This document shows positions 52,696-62,348 of a DNA stretch of 64,000 nt, in pieces. The stretch is from Gracilibacillus boraciitolerans JCM 21714 (GTDB lineage: Bacteria; Bacillota; Bacilli; Bacillales; Amphibacillaceae). The DNA lies in NCBI RefSeq assembly GCF_000521485.1, contig NZ_BAVS01000001.1:372001-436000 (forward strand), given 5' to 3'. The translations under genes and the position numbers were made by a program. A model generated the notes under the pieces. The model saw nothing but the letters and a program-made list of their open reading frames with translations. It searched no databases and was not told the origin of the DNA. Each line of letters starts with the position of its first letter. Position 1 is the stretch's first letter.

Positions 52696-53583
52696 TTATT
52701 TTTTATTTACTTGACTCATAACTTCTTCTGCAAAGTTATCTTCGCGCTTTTCAATTCCTTCTCCCACTTCATAACGAGCAAATGAGCTTATCGTTGCATT
52801 ATGGCTTTTAACGATTTGTTTTACTTTTTGATCAGGATCTTTAACAAAGCTTTGATCTAATAAACATATTTCTTCAAAATATTTATTTAAGCGGCCTTCT
52901 ACCATTTTCTCAACAATATTTTCTGGCTTACCTTCGTTTAATGCTTGTGTTTTAAGTACTTCACGTTCATTTTCAATATCTTCTGCTGAAACTGCATCAC
53001 GGGATATATGTTTTGGATTTACTGCAGCGATATGCATAGCAATATCTTTGGCTATTTGCTCATTTGTTGTTCCTTCAAGTACAGTTACAACACCAATATT
53101 ACCACCCATATGGATATATGCTCCAAATGCATCTGCATCTGTTTTACTAAATAGTGAAAAACGGCGTAAAGATAATTTCTCTCCTATTTTAGCAATAATG
53201 CTATGAATATATTGTTCTAATGATTCACCATTACCATTCAGAGGTTGTTGCAATGCTTCTTCAACAGTTGCTGGCTTTTCTGATAATATATGTTTTGCAA
53301 GCTCTTGTAATAAGTTTTTAAATTGATCATTTTTTGTAACGAAGTCTGTTTCACAGTTAACTTCAATAAGTACTGCATCATTACCGTTTACTTCTGCATA
53401 AGCAGAACCTTCTGCAGCAATACGATCTGCTTTCTTCGCTGCTTTAGAGATACCTTTTTCACGTAAATAATCAATTGCTTCATCAATGTTACCATCAGTT
53501 TCTTGAAGTGCTTTTTTACAGTCCATCATACCAGCACCAGTTTTTTCTCTTAGTTCTTTTACTAATTTAGCTGTAATTGCCAT
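52696..53583 (-). CDS. tsf: Elongation factor Ts
   Basis: Nucleotide exchange factor for EF-Tu. 295 residues from the ATG at 53583 (AAGGAGG), intact. Signature [19 protein letters not shown] in the UBA-like N-terminus and the EF-Ts core ([14 protein letters not shown]). 80 bases after rpsB. Confidence 0.97.
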   Translation of the reverse strand: MAITAKLVKELREKTGAGMMDCKKALQETDGNIDEAIDYLREKGISKAAKKADRIAAEGSAYAEVNGNDAVLIEVNCETDFVTKNDQFKNLLQELAKHILSEKPATVEEALQQPLNGNGESLEQYIHSIIAKIGEKLSLRRFSLFSKTDADAFGAYIHMGGNIGVVTVLEGTTNEQIAKDIAMHIAAVNPKHISRDAVSAEDIENEREVLKTQALNEGKPENIVEKMVEGRLNKYFEEICLLDQSFVKDPDQKVKQIVKSHNATISSFARYEVGEGIEKREDNFAEEVMSQVNKK

Positions 53584-53666
53584 TAGCAATTCCTCCTTAA
53601 ATAGATATCGGATCTTTCTGAAAAAAAGGCGATAAAAGGTCTCCCTCTTATCACCAACACCTTTAA

Positions 53667-54425
53667 TTATTCTTCTACAGATTCAACTTTTGCTTCTTCT
53701 GCAGCTTCTACTTGCTCTTGCTCAGCAGCTTCTTCTGTTACTTCCCCTTGTTTTACTTCTAAAATAGCATCAGCCATTTTTCCAGTAAGAAGTTTCACAG
53801 CACGAATTGCATCATCATTAGCTGGAATCACATAATCTATTTCATCTGGATCACAGTTAGTATCGACAATACCTACGATCGGAATATTTAACTTATGTGC
53901 TTCAGCAACAGCGATACGTTCTTTTCTTGGATCAATAATGAATAAAGCATCTGGTACTCGATTCATATCTTTAATACCGCCTAAAAATTTCAATAAGCGA
54001 TCTTTTTCTTTAAGAAGACCGACTACTTCTTTTTTTGGTAATACTTCAAAAGTTCCGTCTTCTTCCATTTTTTCAATATCTTTCAAACGATTAATACGTT
54101 TACGAATCGTACCAAAGTTTGTTAAAGTTCCACCTAACCAACGCTGATTCACAAAATACATTCCAGAGCGAATCGCTTCGTCTTTCACTGATTCTTGTGC
54201 TTGTTTTTTTGTTCCTACAAATAAAACTGTTCCATCATTTTCAGCGATCTCTTTCACAAAGTTATACGCTTCTTCCACTTTTTTAACTGTTTTCTGTAAA
54301 TCGATAATGTAAATACCGTTTCGTTCCGTGAAGATGTATTTCTTCATTTTTGGATTCCAACGGCGTGTTTGATGTCCAAAATGAACACCAGCTTCAAGTA
54401 GTTGTTTCATTGAAATAACTGCCAT
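53667..54425 (-). CDS. rpsB: 30S ribosomal protein S2
   Basis: 252 residues, intact: [32 protein letters not shown], and a Glu-rich tail ([20 protein letters not shown]) common in Bacillaceae. The ATG at 54425 follows AGGAGG. A weak hairpin (53628-53655, GATAA pairing with TTATC) separates it from tsf. A good sigma-A promoter lies 120-150 bases upstream, leaving a leader where S2 autoregulation is possible. Confidence 0.97.
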   Translation of the reverse strand: MAVISMKQLLEAGVHFGHQTRRWNPKMKKYIFTERNGIYIIDLQKTVKKVEEAYNFVKEIAENDGTVLFVGTKKQAQESVKDEAIRSGMYFVNQRWLGGTLTNFGTIRKRINRLKDIEKMEEDGTFEVLPKKEVVGLLKEKDRLLKFLGGIKDMNRVPDALFIIDPRKERIAVAEAHKLNIPIVGIVDTNCDPDEIDYVIPANDDAIRAVKLLTGKMADAILEVKQGEVTEEAAEQEQVEAAEEAKVESVEE

Positions 54426-54544
54426 GACTAATTTCCTCCTATATTTTGGTTTTTTTCTCCTCCATTTGTTTCATATGATACAAGGACTATATAATTAGCA
54501 CCACTTATATCCTCCACAAACGTGTGTATTTAACACCAAAGATT

Positions 54545-54573
54545 AATATACCATATTAAAAATGCGCAATCAA
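54545..54573 (-). promoter_or_regulatory. Sigma-A promoter of rpsB-tsf
   Basis: Minus strand TTGATT (54573-54568), a 17-base spacer and TATATT (54550-54545). Each box has 5 of 6 consensus bases. It overlaps the very end of the swrB spacer. Confidence 0.65.
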
Positions 54574-54581
54574 GAAATAAT

Positions 54582-55058
54582 TCACTTTTTTTGTTGAAAT
54601 TTTAACAATAACTCAACCTCTGTTTTACCTTTATCCAACTTTTTGGCTATTTCATCAATGGTATAACCCTTATCATGCAAATGAAGAATTGTTGCCGTTG
54701 TCGAATTTTCGACTGTATCCTTTTCCATACCTATTGTTGAAATAGGCTGATATTCTGGCTCTTGTTGTGGTTGCTGAAGTGGAGGGCTCACAGATTTTGT
54801 ATATTCTTTTTTGTGATTATCGGTCTCCTCATTATTTGCTTCGGTTGAATCTATTCTTTCAAATTGTTGCATGAAACGATCATTCTCTTCTTTTAATTCC
54901 ACCAGGTAAATTGCAAGAGTATCCTCAACATTTCTCACTTGCTGATTAACGTTATCTTCAACTGTAGTTAATTCGTCTTGTCTATTTTTCAGTTGTCGAA
55001 TTATGATAAATGTAATGACATGAATCATAAAACTAATAAATAATAATATATATAGCAT
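54582..55058 (-). CDS. swrB: Swarming motility protein SwrB-like
   Basis: In B. subtilis SwrB (YlxL) promotes flagellar basal body completion and thereby sigma-D activity. The 158-residue product has one N-terminal membrane helix (LYILLFISFMIHVITFIII), a coiled-coil and Gln/Pro-rich middle, and a C-terminal helix-turn-helix-like motif (GYTIDEIAKKLDKGKTEVELL). The ATG at 55058 follows AAGAAGG. Position at the end of the fla/che operon, before rpsB, supports the call. Confidence 0.8.
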   Translation of the reverse strand: MLYILLFISFMIHVITFIIIRQLKNRQDELTTVEDNVNQQVRNVEDTLAIYLVELKEENDRFMQQFERIDSTEANNEETDNHKKEYTKSVSPPLQQPQQEPEYQPISTIGMEKDTVENSTTATILHLHDKGYTIDEIAKKLDKGKTEVELLLKFQQKK

Positions 55059-55069
55059 AGTCAACCTTC

Positions 55070-55375
55070 TTATCTACTTAAATCCACTTTATTACCTAAA
55101 TATGGATGTTTATGATGGTGTTCTTGTTGTTTTGTTTCTTGTTTTACATTATGTGAATCATGATTGTTTACTTCTTTATTTTTTTGATCGTTTTTTAGCT
55201 GTTCGCTTGCTTCTTGTTCTAAAACTTTTTTTCTTTTGTTAAGCTCTTCTTTTACTAATGACTCCGCTAACTGATTTTGATCAATCCTGCCTTGTTGTTG
55301 CATTTGCTCTTGAATTTTACCAGCATCTTGCGTTCTCGGTATAGCGATTTGCAGTTCTACTGCTTTCCAACTCAT
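55070..55375 (-). CDS. Conserved hypothetical protein in the fla/che operon
   Basis: A 101-residue, highly charged, Gln/Glu/Lys-rich helical protein without membrane segment. The ends look constrained (start VELQIAIPRTQDAGKIQEQ; end HPYLGNKVDLSR) while the middle is low complexity with His clusters. I recall similar small proteins between sigD and swrB in other Bacillaceae, but know no function. It lies 11 bases before swrB, with GGAGGTTA ahead of the ATG. Confidence 0.65.
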   Translation of the reverse strand: MSWKAVELQIAIPRTQDAGKIQEQMQQQGRIDQNQLAESLVKEELNKRKKVLEQEASEQLKNDQKNKEVNNHDSHNVKQETKQQEHHHKHPYLGNKVDLSR

Positions 55376-55440
55376 ATGGATAACCTCCTATAGTCAATAG
55401 CAGTTCTTCATAGTAAGTCTTAATTATTATAACAGCATAA

Positions 55441-56821
55441 TTAAAGAGATTGAATCGTTACTTCTTTATCTTCCAAATAAGCTTGAAAATATTTATGCTC
55501 TTGTTGCAGAATACGCTTGTATTTACCAAAAATCAATACTACATTTTCGTGTGCTTTACCTTTAACAATCAGCTTCATCTCCTGCATGTTGCCAATTTCA
55601 AATTGCAGCTCTGACAGTTCTTCATTTATTAACGATAATTGTTGACTCATCTTTTCAAACATATTGCGTTGTTTTAGTAACATGATACGTTCGGTTGCCA
55701 TCAGTACTCCAACTGCATCTTTCTTTTGCTGAAGCTGATCACCTAGTATCCGTAACTTCTGTCTGCTTTCTTTAACTTCTTTTTGTTTCTTTTTTAGAGC
55801 GCTTACACGATCAACGACTTTTTTACTTACTCCAAAAGCTAATTCGGTTTTCGAATTTGCCTTATTTCCAAGTTCTTTTACTTCAATAACTCTTCCTGCA
55901 GAACTGCTTCCACCAATAATATTTCCATTGTTACATCGTATATCACCTTGTGCCACACATGTGGAATGCATAATCGATTTCTTTACTTTAATATCATTTC
56001 CTGCTGATAATTGAGCCTGATTAATATAATAAGATTCAATATTTTGTCCCCGCTTTAATGATTGCTTTGTCCATACCAGCTACACCTTCACTGATAAAGA
56101 TGTTGCCTCCTGCATCTATATAAGAAGCCTCTACAATACCATAAACGATAACATCGCCTTTAGCAATTACTTTAAATCCTGTGGGAATATTTCCTCGTAT
56201 AGTTACTGAGCCATTAAAATCAATATTCCCTGTTTTTAGTGATAGATCACCAGGTATTTCATATAATGGAAAAACATTGAGGATATGATCGCCAATAGAT
56301 AATTGCCCATTAGTGCTTGCAATATAGGTTTGGTCCTTTTCGTTAAACGTAACATTTTTACCGGCTCTGCATTTAAACGGTTTGCCTTTTTTTTGTTTGA
56401 TTGGCTGATTAAAAATATCTATTCCAGGCTCACCGTCAGTTGGGGGGGGAATCAATTGAGCTAAAAGATCATTCGCTTCTACCATGGGTATTTTAGTCAC
56501 ATCTCTAAAATTAGTTTTTTCTTCTTCACTTAATTCATTTTCAGTTGATTGTTTAACGATAAGTGAGCCATGCTTGCCATTCTCTGGTTTTTTTCCTTGT
56601 GCAATCACAAATTGATAATTATCTATTAATTTTTGCTGCCAGCCCGATGAATGCATATCGATAATTCCATAGAGGAGATTGTATTCTTCTATTAATAAGT
56701 TAATTTCTTCAATGCTGATATTTTCCGCTTGTTCTTCGTTGACAAGAAATAAAGTTGCTGTTAACTGATCTTCATCTATTTTAAGATCTATTTTTTCTTT
56801 TATCTCTTCTAACGCACTCAT
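55441..56821 (-). CDS. DUF342 family (FapA-like) protein, frameshifted
   Basis: About 459 residues when restored. The middle has the DUF342 beta-helix: NGQLSIGDHILNVFPLYEIPG, GNIDFNGSVTIRGNIPTGFK, VEASYIDAGGNIFISEGVAG, continuing after the break as IESYYINQAQLSAGNDIKVK and CNNGNIIGGSS; the C-terminus is a coiled coil. The break is at about 56047-56050 (GGGG where GGG gives IKAGQNIES). Run 56442-56449 adds a Pro (LIPP-TDGEPG). DUF342 proteins occur near flagellar and polymer genes; the function is not established. It is 2 bases after sigD. Confidence 0.85.
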
Positions 56822-56823
56822 GA

Positions 56824-57609
56824 CTATGCCCCCCCACCTATACTATTATATTTTTGGTATGACTGACGAACCTTAATAATAGCTTGCTTATGAATTTGTG
56901 AGATTCTAGATGTGGTTAAGCTTAATATTTTTCCGATTTCCGTAAACGTAAGATCTTTTTCATAAAACAGACTGACTACCAATTGTTCGTTTTCATTTAG
57001 TTTCTTTATGCATTTCGCTAATACCTGATAGCTTTCTTTCTGCACAACATTTTCCTCAGGTAAGGGTTCACGATCATCTGGTATAAATTGACCTATGCCT
57101 TCTTTTACATCTTCTGAACTGCTTTTATTCTTTTCCTCCATAGATAAAAGATTAGCAAAAAAACTATCTTTCAACGTCTCTTCAACTTCTTGAGCAGTTA
57201 AACCCAAGTGTGTAGCAATGTCTTCTGATAATATTTCGCGCTGCATTGACTGTTGTAATTCTTCAATGGCATGATCAATTCTTTTTACTTTATCTCTTGT
57301 AGTTCTAGGTAACCAATCTTCTTTCCGTAATCCATCGATAATAGCTCCTTTAATTCGAAAAGAAGCGTATGTATCAAATTTTAAATCCCGACTTGGATCA
57401 AATTTTAATATTGCATCGTATAGTCCAATTAATCCTAAACTTCTTATATCATCTTTATGTACACTTTTTGGAAGATTAATAGTAATCCGCTGGACATGGT
57501 ATTGAACAAGATACATATAGTTTTCAATTAATGCGTTAGTGTTGTCCTCACTTTTGTTGCTAAACCAATTCTTCCACAAATAATCTTCTAACGTTGTATC
57601 TTTGACCAT
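56824..57609 (-). CDS. sigD: RNA polymerase sigma factor SigD (FliA family)
   Basis: Flagellar, chemotaxis and autolysin sigma factor. 261 residues: region 2 (DIRSLGLIGLYDAILKFDP, FDTYASFRIKGAIIDGLR), region 3 and region 4 with the helix-turn-helix (LTFTEIGKILSLTTSRISQI). Run 56829-56835 lies in the last codons (SIGG-GA) and forms the ribosome site of the next gene. Last but three of the fla/che operon. Confidence 0.96.
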   Translation of the reverse strand: MVKDTTLEDYLWKNWFSNKSEDNTNALIENYMYLVQYHVQRITINLPKSVHKDDIRSLGLIGLYDAILKFDPSRDLKFDTYASFRIKGAIIDGLRKEDWLPRTTRDKVKRIDHAIEELQQSMQREILSEDIATHLGLTAQEVEETLKDSFFANLLSMEEKNKSSSEDVKEGIGQFIPDDREPLPEENVVQKESYQVLAKCIKKLNENEQLVVSLFYEKDLTFTEIGKILSLTTSRISQIHKQAIIKVRQSYQKYNSIGGGA

Positions 57610-57637
57610 CGAATCACCTCAGTCCGAGTTTTTTTAT

Positions 57638-58132
57638 CTATATTTGACAGACGCCACTATTTACTGTCCTTATTTCCAACATTCCTGTCTCAATATTAAA
57701 TTCAATTGTTCTCCCTTTATTACCACGTACATCTTCTGCAATAAGCGGAATTCGATATTCTGCTAGTTTTGCTTTAACAGCTTCTACATTCCTATCACCA
57801 ATTTTTAGTAAATTATTATCGGATTGAAATGAAAACATATGCGCTCCGCCTGCTATTTTAGCTTTTAACTTGCTTTTATAAGCACCTTCCATAACTAGCT
57901 GCTCTACTAACATGTCTATCGCGGTATCCGCATATTTCATCCGATTAATTAGATTTTTATTTGATGCAGTTGAATCTGGCAACATTACGTGTGCAAGTCC
58001 TGCAACTTTATTATGATCGAAAATTACAACACCGACACATGAACCCAAACCGGATGTTTTTAACGTAAATGGTGCTTTGGTTACTTTTAGATCAGCAATT
58101 CCAACTTTTACAACAGTTGCTGTCAGCATCAT
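57638..58132 (-). CDS. cheD: Chemoreceptor glutamine deamidase CheD
   Basis: Deamidates receptor glutamines and, as partner of CheC, takes part in adaptation. 164 residues, intact. Catalytic Cys in GLGSCVGVVI (near residue 32) and His in GLAHVMLPDS (near residue 49). Its ATG overlaps the last base of the cheC stop. Confidence 0.96.
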   Translation of the reverse strand: MMLTATVVKVGIADLKVTKAPFTLKTSGLGSCVGVVIFDHNKVAGLAHVMLPDSTASNKNLINRMKYADTAIDMLVEQLVMEGAYKSKLKAKIAGGAHMFSFQSDNNLLKIGDRNVEAVKAKLAEYRIPLIAEDVRGNKGRTIEFNIETGMLEIRTVNSGVCQI

Positions 58133-58764
58133 TAATCTTCGACCCCCCCTAGCGCTCTAAAAATTTTATCAAAAGAATTGGGATCCGGTAATAAAAAGAA
58201 ATGACCTTTCACTGTCTCCTTAGTTTGATCATTCTCCTCTATCATAGTATCTATGATGATTGCATAGTCACTTTCCTGAGAGATTTCAACAAGTCCCTGC
58301 ATTAAGATAGCTGCTGCCATATCAATCGTTAAATTTGGCACGGTTGGTTGTAAATTAATCGATGTGAAATCAGACAAGGCTGATAAATAAGAGCCTGATA
58401 AAATATTACCTATTTCTGATATCGCCGAAATAGCAAGTTCGTTATCTTCTAAATTTTCAGCAGAAGTGCCAATTAATTGTTCTACTAATGAGTGGGCTTC
58501 CTCAGGTGTTAAAACAAAGAACATACTGCCAGGGGGGGCTTCACCTTGTATCCGTAAAAACACACTAACAATTACTTGATCGGGCCCGCCAACGTACTCC
58601 ATTAGATCATTAAAATCAACAATTTTAATAGCAGGAATCAACATATCTATTTTTTTGTTTAACAATCTTGATAAAGCTGTTGCAGCATTTCCTGCCCCCC
58701 CGATATTACCTATTTCTTTCAATATATCTAAATGTTGTTGAGATAAATTTTCCATGCTGACCAT
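58132..58764 (-). CDS. cheC: CheY-P phosphatase CheC
   Basis: Hydrolyses phosphorylated CheY; activity is stimulated by CheD. 210 residues with both active sites: E-x-x-N in LKEIGNIG (near residue 18) and AISEIGNILSG (near residue 112). Three seven-base G/C runs fall in it: 58695-58701 (NIG-AGNAA gains a Gly beside the first active site), 58532-58538 (GEAP-GSMFF gains a Pro) and 58143-58149 (third last codons). The frame is intact. Confidence 0.96.
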   Translation of the reverse strand: MVSMENLSQQHLDILKEIGNIGGAGNAATALSRLLNKKIDMLIPAIKIVDFNDLMEYVGGPDQVIVSVFLRIQGEAPPGSMFFVLTPEEAHSLVEQLIGTSAENLEDNELAISAISEIGNILSGSYLSALSDFTSINLQPTVPNLTIDMAAAILMQGLVEISQESDYAIIIDTMIEENDQTKETVKGHFFLLPDPNSFDKIFRALGGVED

Positions 58765-58767
58765 CGC

Positions 58768-59235
58768 TTAACCTTCTATTCCTTTTGCTGTGATAGATTC
58801 CTGAGAAAGTACTCTATCCAATTGCAAAAGCATGATTAATCGTTTACCAACCTTTGCTACACCTGCAATATAATCAACATCGACCGTTCCAATCACTTCT
58901 GGTGCGGGTTCAATTGATTCTTCTGGAATATCTAACACATCATAAGCGGCATCCACAATAAAACCAACATCATATTTCTCCAAATTAATAATAATAATTC
59001 TTGTACTGTCTGTTGGATCAATTCTTGGCATATTAAAACGTGATCTTAAATCAATAATAGGCGTTATAACACCACGAAGATTAAGAACCCCCCCATTGAC
59101 AAATGACGCCGTCTGTGGAACACGAGTAATATGCTGCATCCGCTCTATTGCACCGACAACCTCAACTGGTATGGCGTATTCTTCTTTATTCAATTCAATT
59201 ATAATTGACTTATGATTACTCATTACTTCCTCCAT
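58768..59235 (-). CDS. cheW: Chemotaxis coupling protein CheW
   Basis: Couples receptors to CheA. 155 residues, one CheW/SH3-like domain (VEVVGAIERMQHITRVP region in part, LNLRGVITPIIDLRSRF, GFIVDAAYDVLDI). Run 59088-59094 adds a Gly in NGG-VLNLRG. A possible start 4 codons later (MSNHKSI) fits other CheW N-termini. Confidence 0.95.
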   Translation of the reverse strand: MEEVMSNHKSIIIELNKEEYAIPVEVVGAIERMQHITRVPQTASFVNGGVLNLRGVITPIIDLRSRFNMPRIDPTDSTRIIIINLEKYDVGFIVDAAYDVLDIPEESIEPAPEVIGTVDVDYIAGVAKVGKRLIMLLQLDRVLSQESITAKGIEG

Positions 59236-59245
59236 ATTAATCCTC

Positions 59246-61285
59246 CTAGTTAATTAGTGTATTCGTATCAACTATTAAGGCAACTTGCCCATCTCCTAAA
59301 ATGGTAGCACCAGATATCGCAAATACATTTCCTAAGTAATCTCCAAGTGACTTCAATACTATTTCCTGTTGACCAATAAATGAATCTACCACTAGTCCCG
59401 CCATTTTATCACCTTTACGGATAATAACGATCGAGTAAAATTCATCATTTTGTTGATCGGAAGGAACTTCAAAAACTTGTTTCAAATCTATCAGCGGAAC
59501 AACTTTCCCTCTAAAATCAATGACTTTCTTATTATGTGCATTCAATATTTCTGACTTATTTATAATAGCCGTTTCGATTATAGAAGATAAAGGCACTGCA
59601 TATTTCTCTTTTTCTACTTCTACTAATAGAACAGAAATAATTGATAATGTCAGTGGTAGCTGAATAGAGAATAAAGATCCTTTGCCTTCTTTTGATTCAA
59701 TGGTAATCGTTCCTCCCAAAGATTCAATCGTGTTTTTCACTACATCAAGGCCAACTCCACGACCAGATATATCACTGATTTTATCAGCAGTAGAGAAACC
59801 ACTGGACATGATTAACTGATTCACTTTTTTATCTGTCAATTGTGTTGCTTCCTCTTCGCTAATGACACGATTAGAAATCGCTTTACTAATAACTTTTTCA
59901 CGATTAATCCCTGCACCATCATCAGATATTTCAATAAACACATGGTTACCACTATGATATGCCTTTAATAATAAACGGCCTACTTCATCTTTTCCGTTTG
60001 TTTTACGTATTTCTGGTGTCTCTACCCCATGATCTAATGCATTACGAATCAAGTGTACTAATGGATCTCCAATTTCGTCTATAACTGTACGGTCTAACTC
60101 CGTTTCAGCTCCCACAATTTCAAGGTTGATTTTTTTGTTGAGATCTTTTGATAATTGGCGTACCATTCTAGGAAAACGATTAAAAACTTGTTCTACCGGC
60201 ACCATACGCATATTTAGAATAATGTTTTGTAAATCCCCCCCAGATATCCTCGACATTCTTTCTACTGTTTCTTGAAGTTCAGCATTTTTTAAATTACCTG
60301 AAATTTGTTCTAATCGACCTCTATCAATTACCAATTCTTCAAATAAATTCATTAATCCATCTAAACGGTCAATGTTTACACGAATTGTTTTCCCACCGAC
60401 GGCTTTCGTTGTCTTACTCTTATTTTCACCTTGTTTTGTCTGTTGATTGTTATCTGCTTGCTCATTGTTATTTTCTGCTTGAGAATCTAAATCTTTTTGC
60501 TCGATTTTTTGTTCAAATACGGAGGCAGTAACCTCTTCAATTTCTGATACTTTTAATATTTTCTGTTTTACTTCCTCTGGAGTATCCTTCGTTACCAACA
60601 ACACATGAAATTCTAACTCGAAGTTTTCTTCCTCTAGCTCTTGTACACTTGGATCAGCTTTTATCACCTCACCGATTTGTTCCAATACTTCAAATACCAT
60701 GTACACACGAGCAGCTTTTAATAAACAGTTTTGATTCAATTTGACTTTCACTTCTAAATTATTAAAGCCATTCTCATCAGATTGATCTAAAACTGCTAGT
60801 TCAAATTGATCTAATTGACCGAAATGTATAGCATTTGAATTAGTTGAATTCAGGTTTTGGGATGTAGCTGTTGCAGATTGTTTGTTTGATTTAATAGGTT
60901 CTTCCTTGTCTTCAATTGCTTGTAAGGCTTTAACAAGATCTCCCACATCAGAAAAACCATTTCCACCATCAGCTATGTCTAAAACCATACCTTCTAGCTG
61001 ATCTACCGCTTGAAATATGACATCAATAATGTCTGAGTTGATTTTCAACTGATCATTTCTTACTGCATCAAGTACATTCTCCATTTTATGGGTCAAATTA
61101 GCTAAATCTTTAAAGCCCATAGTTGCAGACATACCTTTTAGAGTATGGGCCGAACGGAATATTTCCCCCCCAATTGTTGCCATATTTTCTGGTTCGTTTT
61201 CCAGCACCAATATTTGATTATTCAATGATTGGATATGTTCTTTACTTTCTTCGATAAACATTTCAAGATACTCACTATTTTCCAT
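59246..61285 (-). CDS. cheA: Chemotaxis histidine kinase CheA
   Basis: Receptor-coupled kinase for CheY and CheB. 679 residues: Hpt domain with the phospho-His in RSAHTLKGMSATMG (near residue 47), a CheY-binding P2 domain (about 165-260), Gln/Asn-rich linkers, P3 dimerisation, P4 ATPase (HLIRNALDHGVETPE, ISDDGAGIN, GRGVGLDVVK) and a CheW-like P5. Runs 61165-61171 (IG-GEIFRSAH) and 60235-60241 (RISG-GDLQNIILN) add a Gly each. The frame is intact. Confidence 0.97.
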   Translation of the reverse strand: MENSEYLEMFIEESKEHIQSLNNQILVLENEPENMATIGGEIFRSAHTLKGMSATMGFKDLANLTHKMENVLDAVRNDQLKINSDIIDVIFQAVDQLEGMVLDIADGGNGFSDVGDLVKALQAIEDKEEPIKSNKQSATATSQNLNSTNSNAIHFGQLDQFELAVLDQSDENGFNNLEVKVKLNQNCLLKAARVYMVFEVLEQIGEVIKADPSVQELEEENFELEFHVLLVTKDTPEEVKQKILKVSEIEEVTASVFEQKIEQKDLDSQAENNNEQADNNQQTKQGENKSKTTKAVGGKTIRVNIDRLDGLMNLFEELVIDRGRLEQISGNLKNAELQETVERMSRISGGDLQNIILNMRMVPVEQVFNRFPRMVRQLSKDLNKKINLEIVGAETELDRTVIDEIGDPLVHLIRNALDHGVETPEIRKTNGKDEVGRLLLKAYHSGNHVFIEISDDGAGINREKVISKAISNRVISEEEATQLTDKKVNQLIMSSGFSTADKISDISGRGVGLDVVKNTIESLGGTITIESKEGKGSLFSIQLPLTLSIISVLLVEVEKEKYAVPLSSIIETAIINKSEILNAHNKKVIDFRGKVVPLIDLKQVFEVPSDQQNDEFYSIVIIRKGDKMAGLVVDSFIGQQEIVLKSLGDYLGNVFAISGATILGDGQVALIVDTNTLIN

Positions 61286-61292
61286 AATTACT

Positions 61293-62342
61293 TCACCTCT
61301 TCTTAGGTATTTTCTGTACTAACACTTGACTAATATGTTCTAGATCTTCTACATAATCTACTAAACTAGTTTTTTCTGCTGCTTGTGGCATTCCATAAAC
61401 TACACAGGTATCTTTTGACTGAGTAATTGAAATTGTTTTTGGATGCTCTTTTTTCAATAGAATGAGTCCTTTTGCACCATCACTACCCATTCCTGTTAAC
61501 AAAACAGAAAGCGGATGACAGTTGGGAATTTTAGAAATAGATTCAAATAAGACATCTACAGAAGGCTGGTGTCCATTTACAGGCTGTTCTTCCCGTAGTT
61601 CCGCTTTTAATTGATTATGTATCTCTTTCACTCGAAAATGACAACCACCACGGGCTATATAAACATGTCCTGGCTTAATTATGTCACCATTTTCTACTTC
61701 TTTAACGGAAAGTTCTGAAAGTCTATCCAGACGCTCAGCAAATGATTTTGTAAATCCTTTTGGCATGTGCTGTACAATTACTATTGGCGCTTGAAAATTT
61801 CCAGGCAAAGTTGTAATGACTTGCTGTAAAGCGCGCGGTCCTCCGGTTGAAGATCCAATAGCTACAATTGGTCTATCACTACGGATCGGTTTATAATGAA
61901 TTACCTTTAGATTTGAAATTGGCTTTAACTTCAATCTAAAATTAGCTTGGGCAGCATGTTCTGTTTTTTTAATTATCTCTTCTTCGATATCCTTAATATT
62001 TAGTGAGATCGAACCTGATGGCTTCGCTATAAAATCCACTGCACCTAAAGCCATTGCTTCCATTGTTTTATCGGCACCTGATTTTGTTAAACTTGATAAC
62101 ATAACTACTGGAGTGGGTATCTCCTTCATGATAAACTCTAAAGTTGAAATCCCATCCATTATTGGCATTTCCACATCCAGGGTGATGACATCAGGTTTCA
62201 ATATTTTTATTTTTTCTAATGCGTCTTTACCATTTTTCGCAGTATTTGCTACCTCTAAATAAGATGAAGAATTGATAATATCTGAAATCATTTTTCGCAT
62301 AAAAGCTGAATCATCAACAACTAAAACTTTTTTTTTACTCAT
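61293..62342 (-). CDS. cheB: Chemotaxis methylesterase CheB
   Basis: Receiver-regulated protein-glutamate methylesterase/deamidase, 349 residues. Receiver: DDSAFMRKM and phospho-Asp in ITLDVEMPIMDG (near residue 56). Esterase: Ser in GSSTGGPRAL (near 165), His in VQHMPKGFT, Asp in TGMGSDGAKG. Intact; 7 bases from cheA and from ylxH. Confidence 0.96.
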   Translation of the reverse strand: MSKKKVLVVDDSAFMRKMISDIINSSSYLEVANTAKNGKDALEKIKILKPDVITLDVEMPIMDGISTLEFIMKEIPTPVVMLSSLTKSGADKTMEAMALGAVDFIAKPSGSISLNIKDIEEEIIKKTEHAAQANFRLKLKPISNLKVIHYKPIRSDRPIVAIGSSTGGPRALQQVITTLPGNFQAPIVIVQHMPKGFTKSFAERLDRLSELSVKEVENGDIIKPGHVYIARGGCHFRVKEIHNQLKAELREEQPVNGHQPSVDVLFESISKIPNCHPLSVLLTGMGSDGAKGLILLKKEHPKTISITQSKDTCVVYGMPQAAEKTSLVDYVEDLEHISQVLVQKIPKKR

Positions 62343-62348
62343 AGATTT

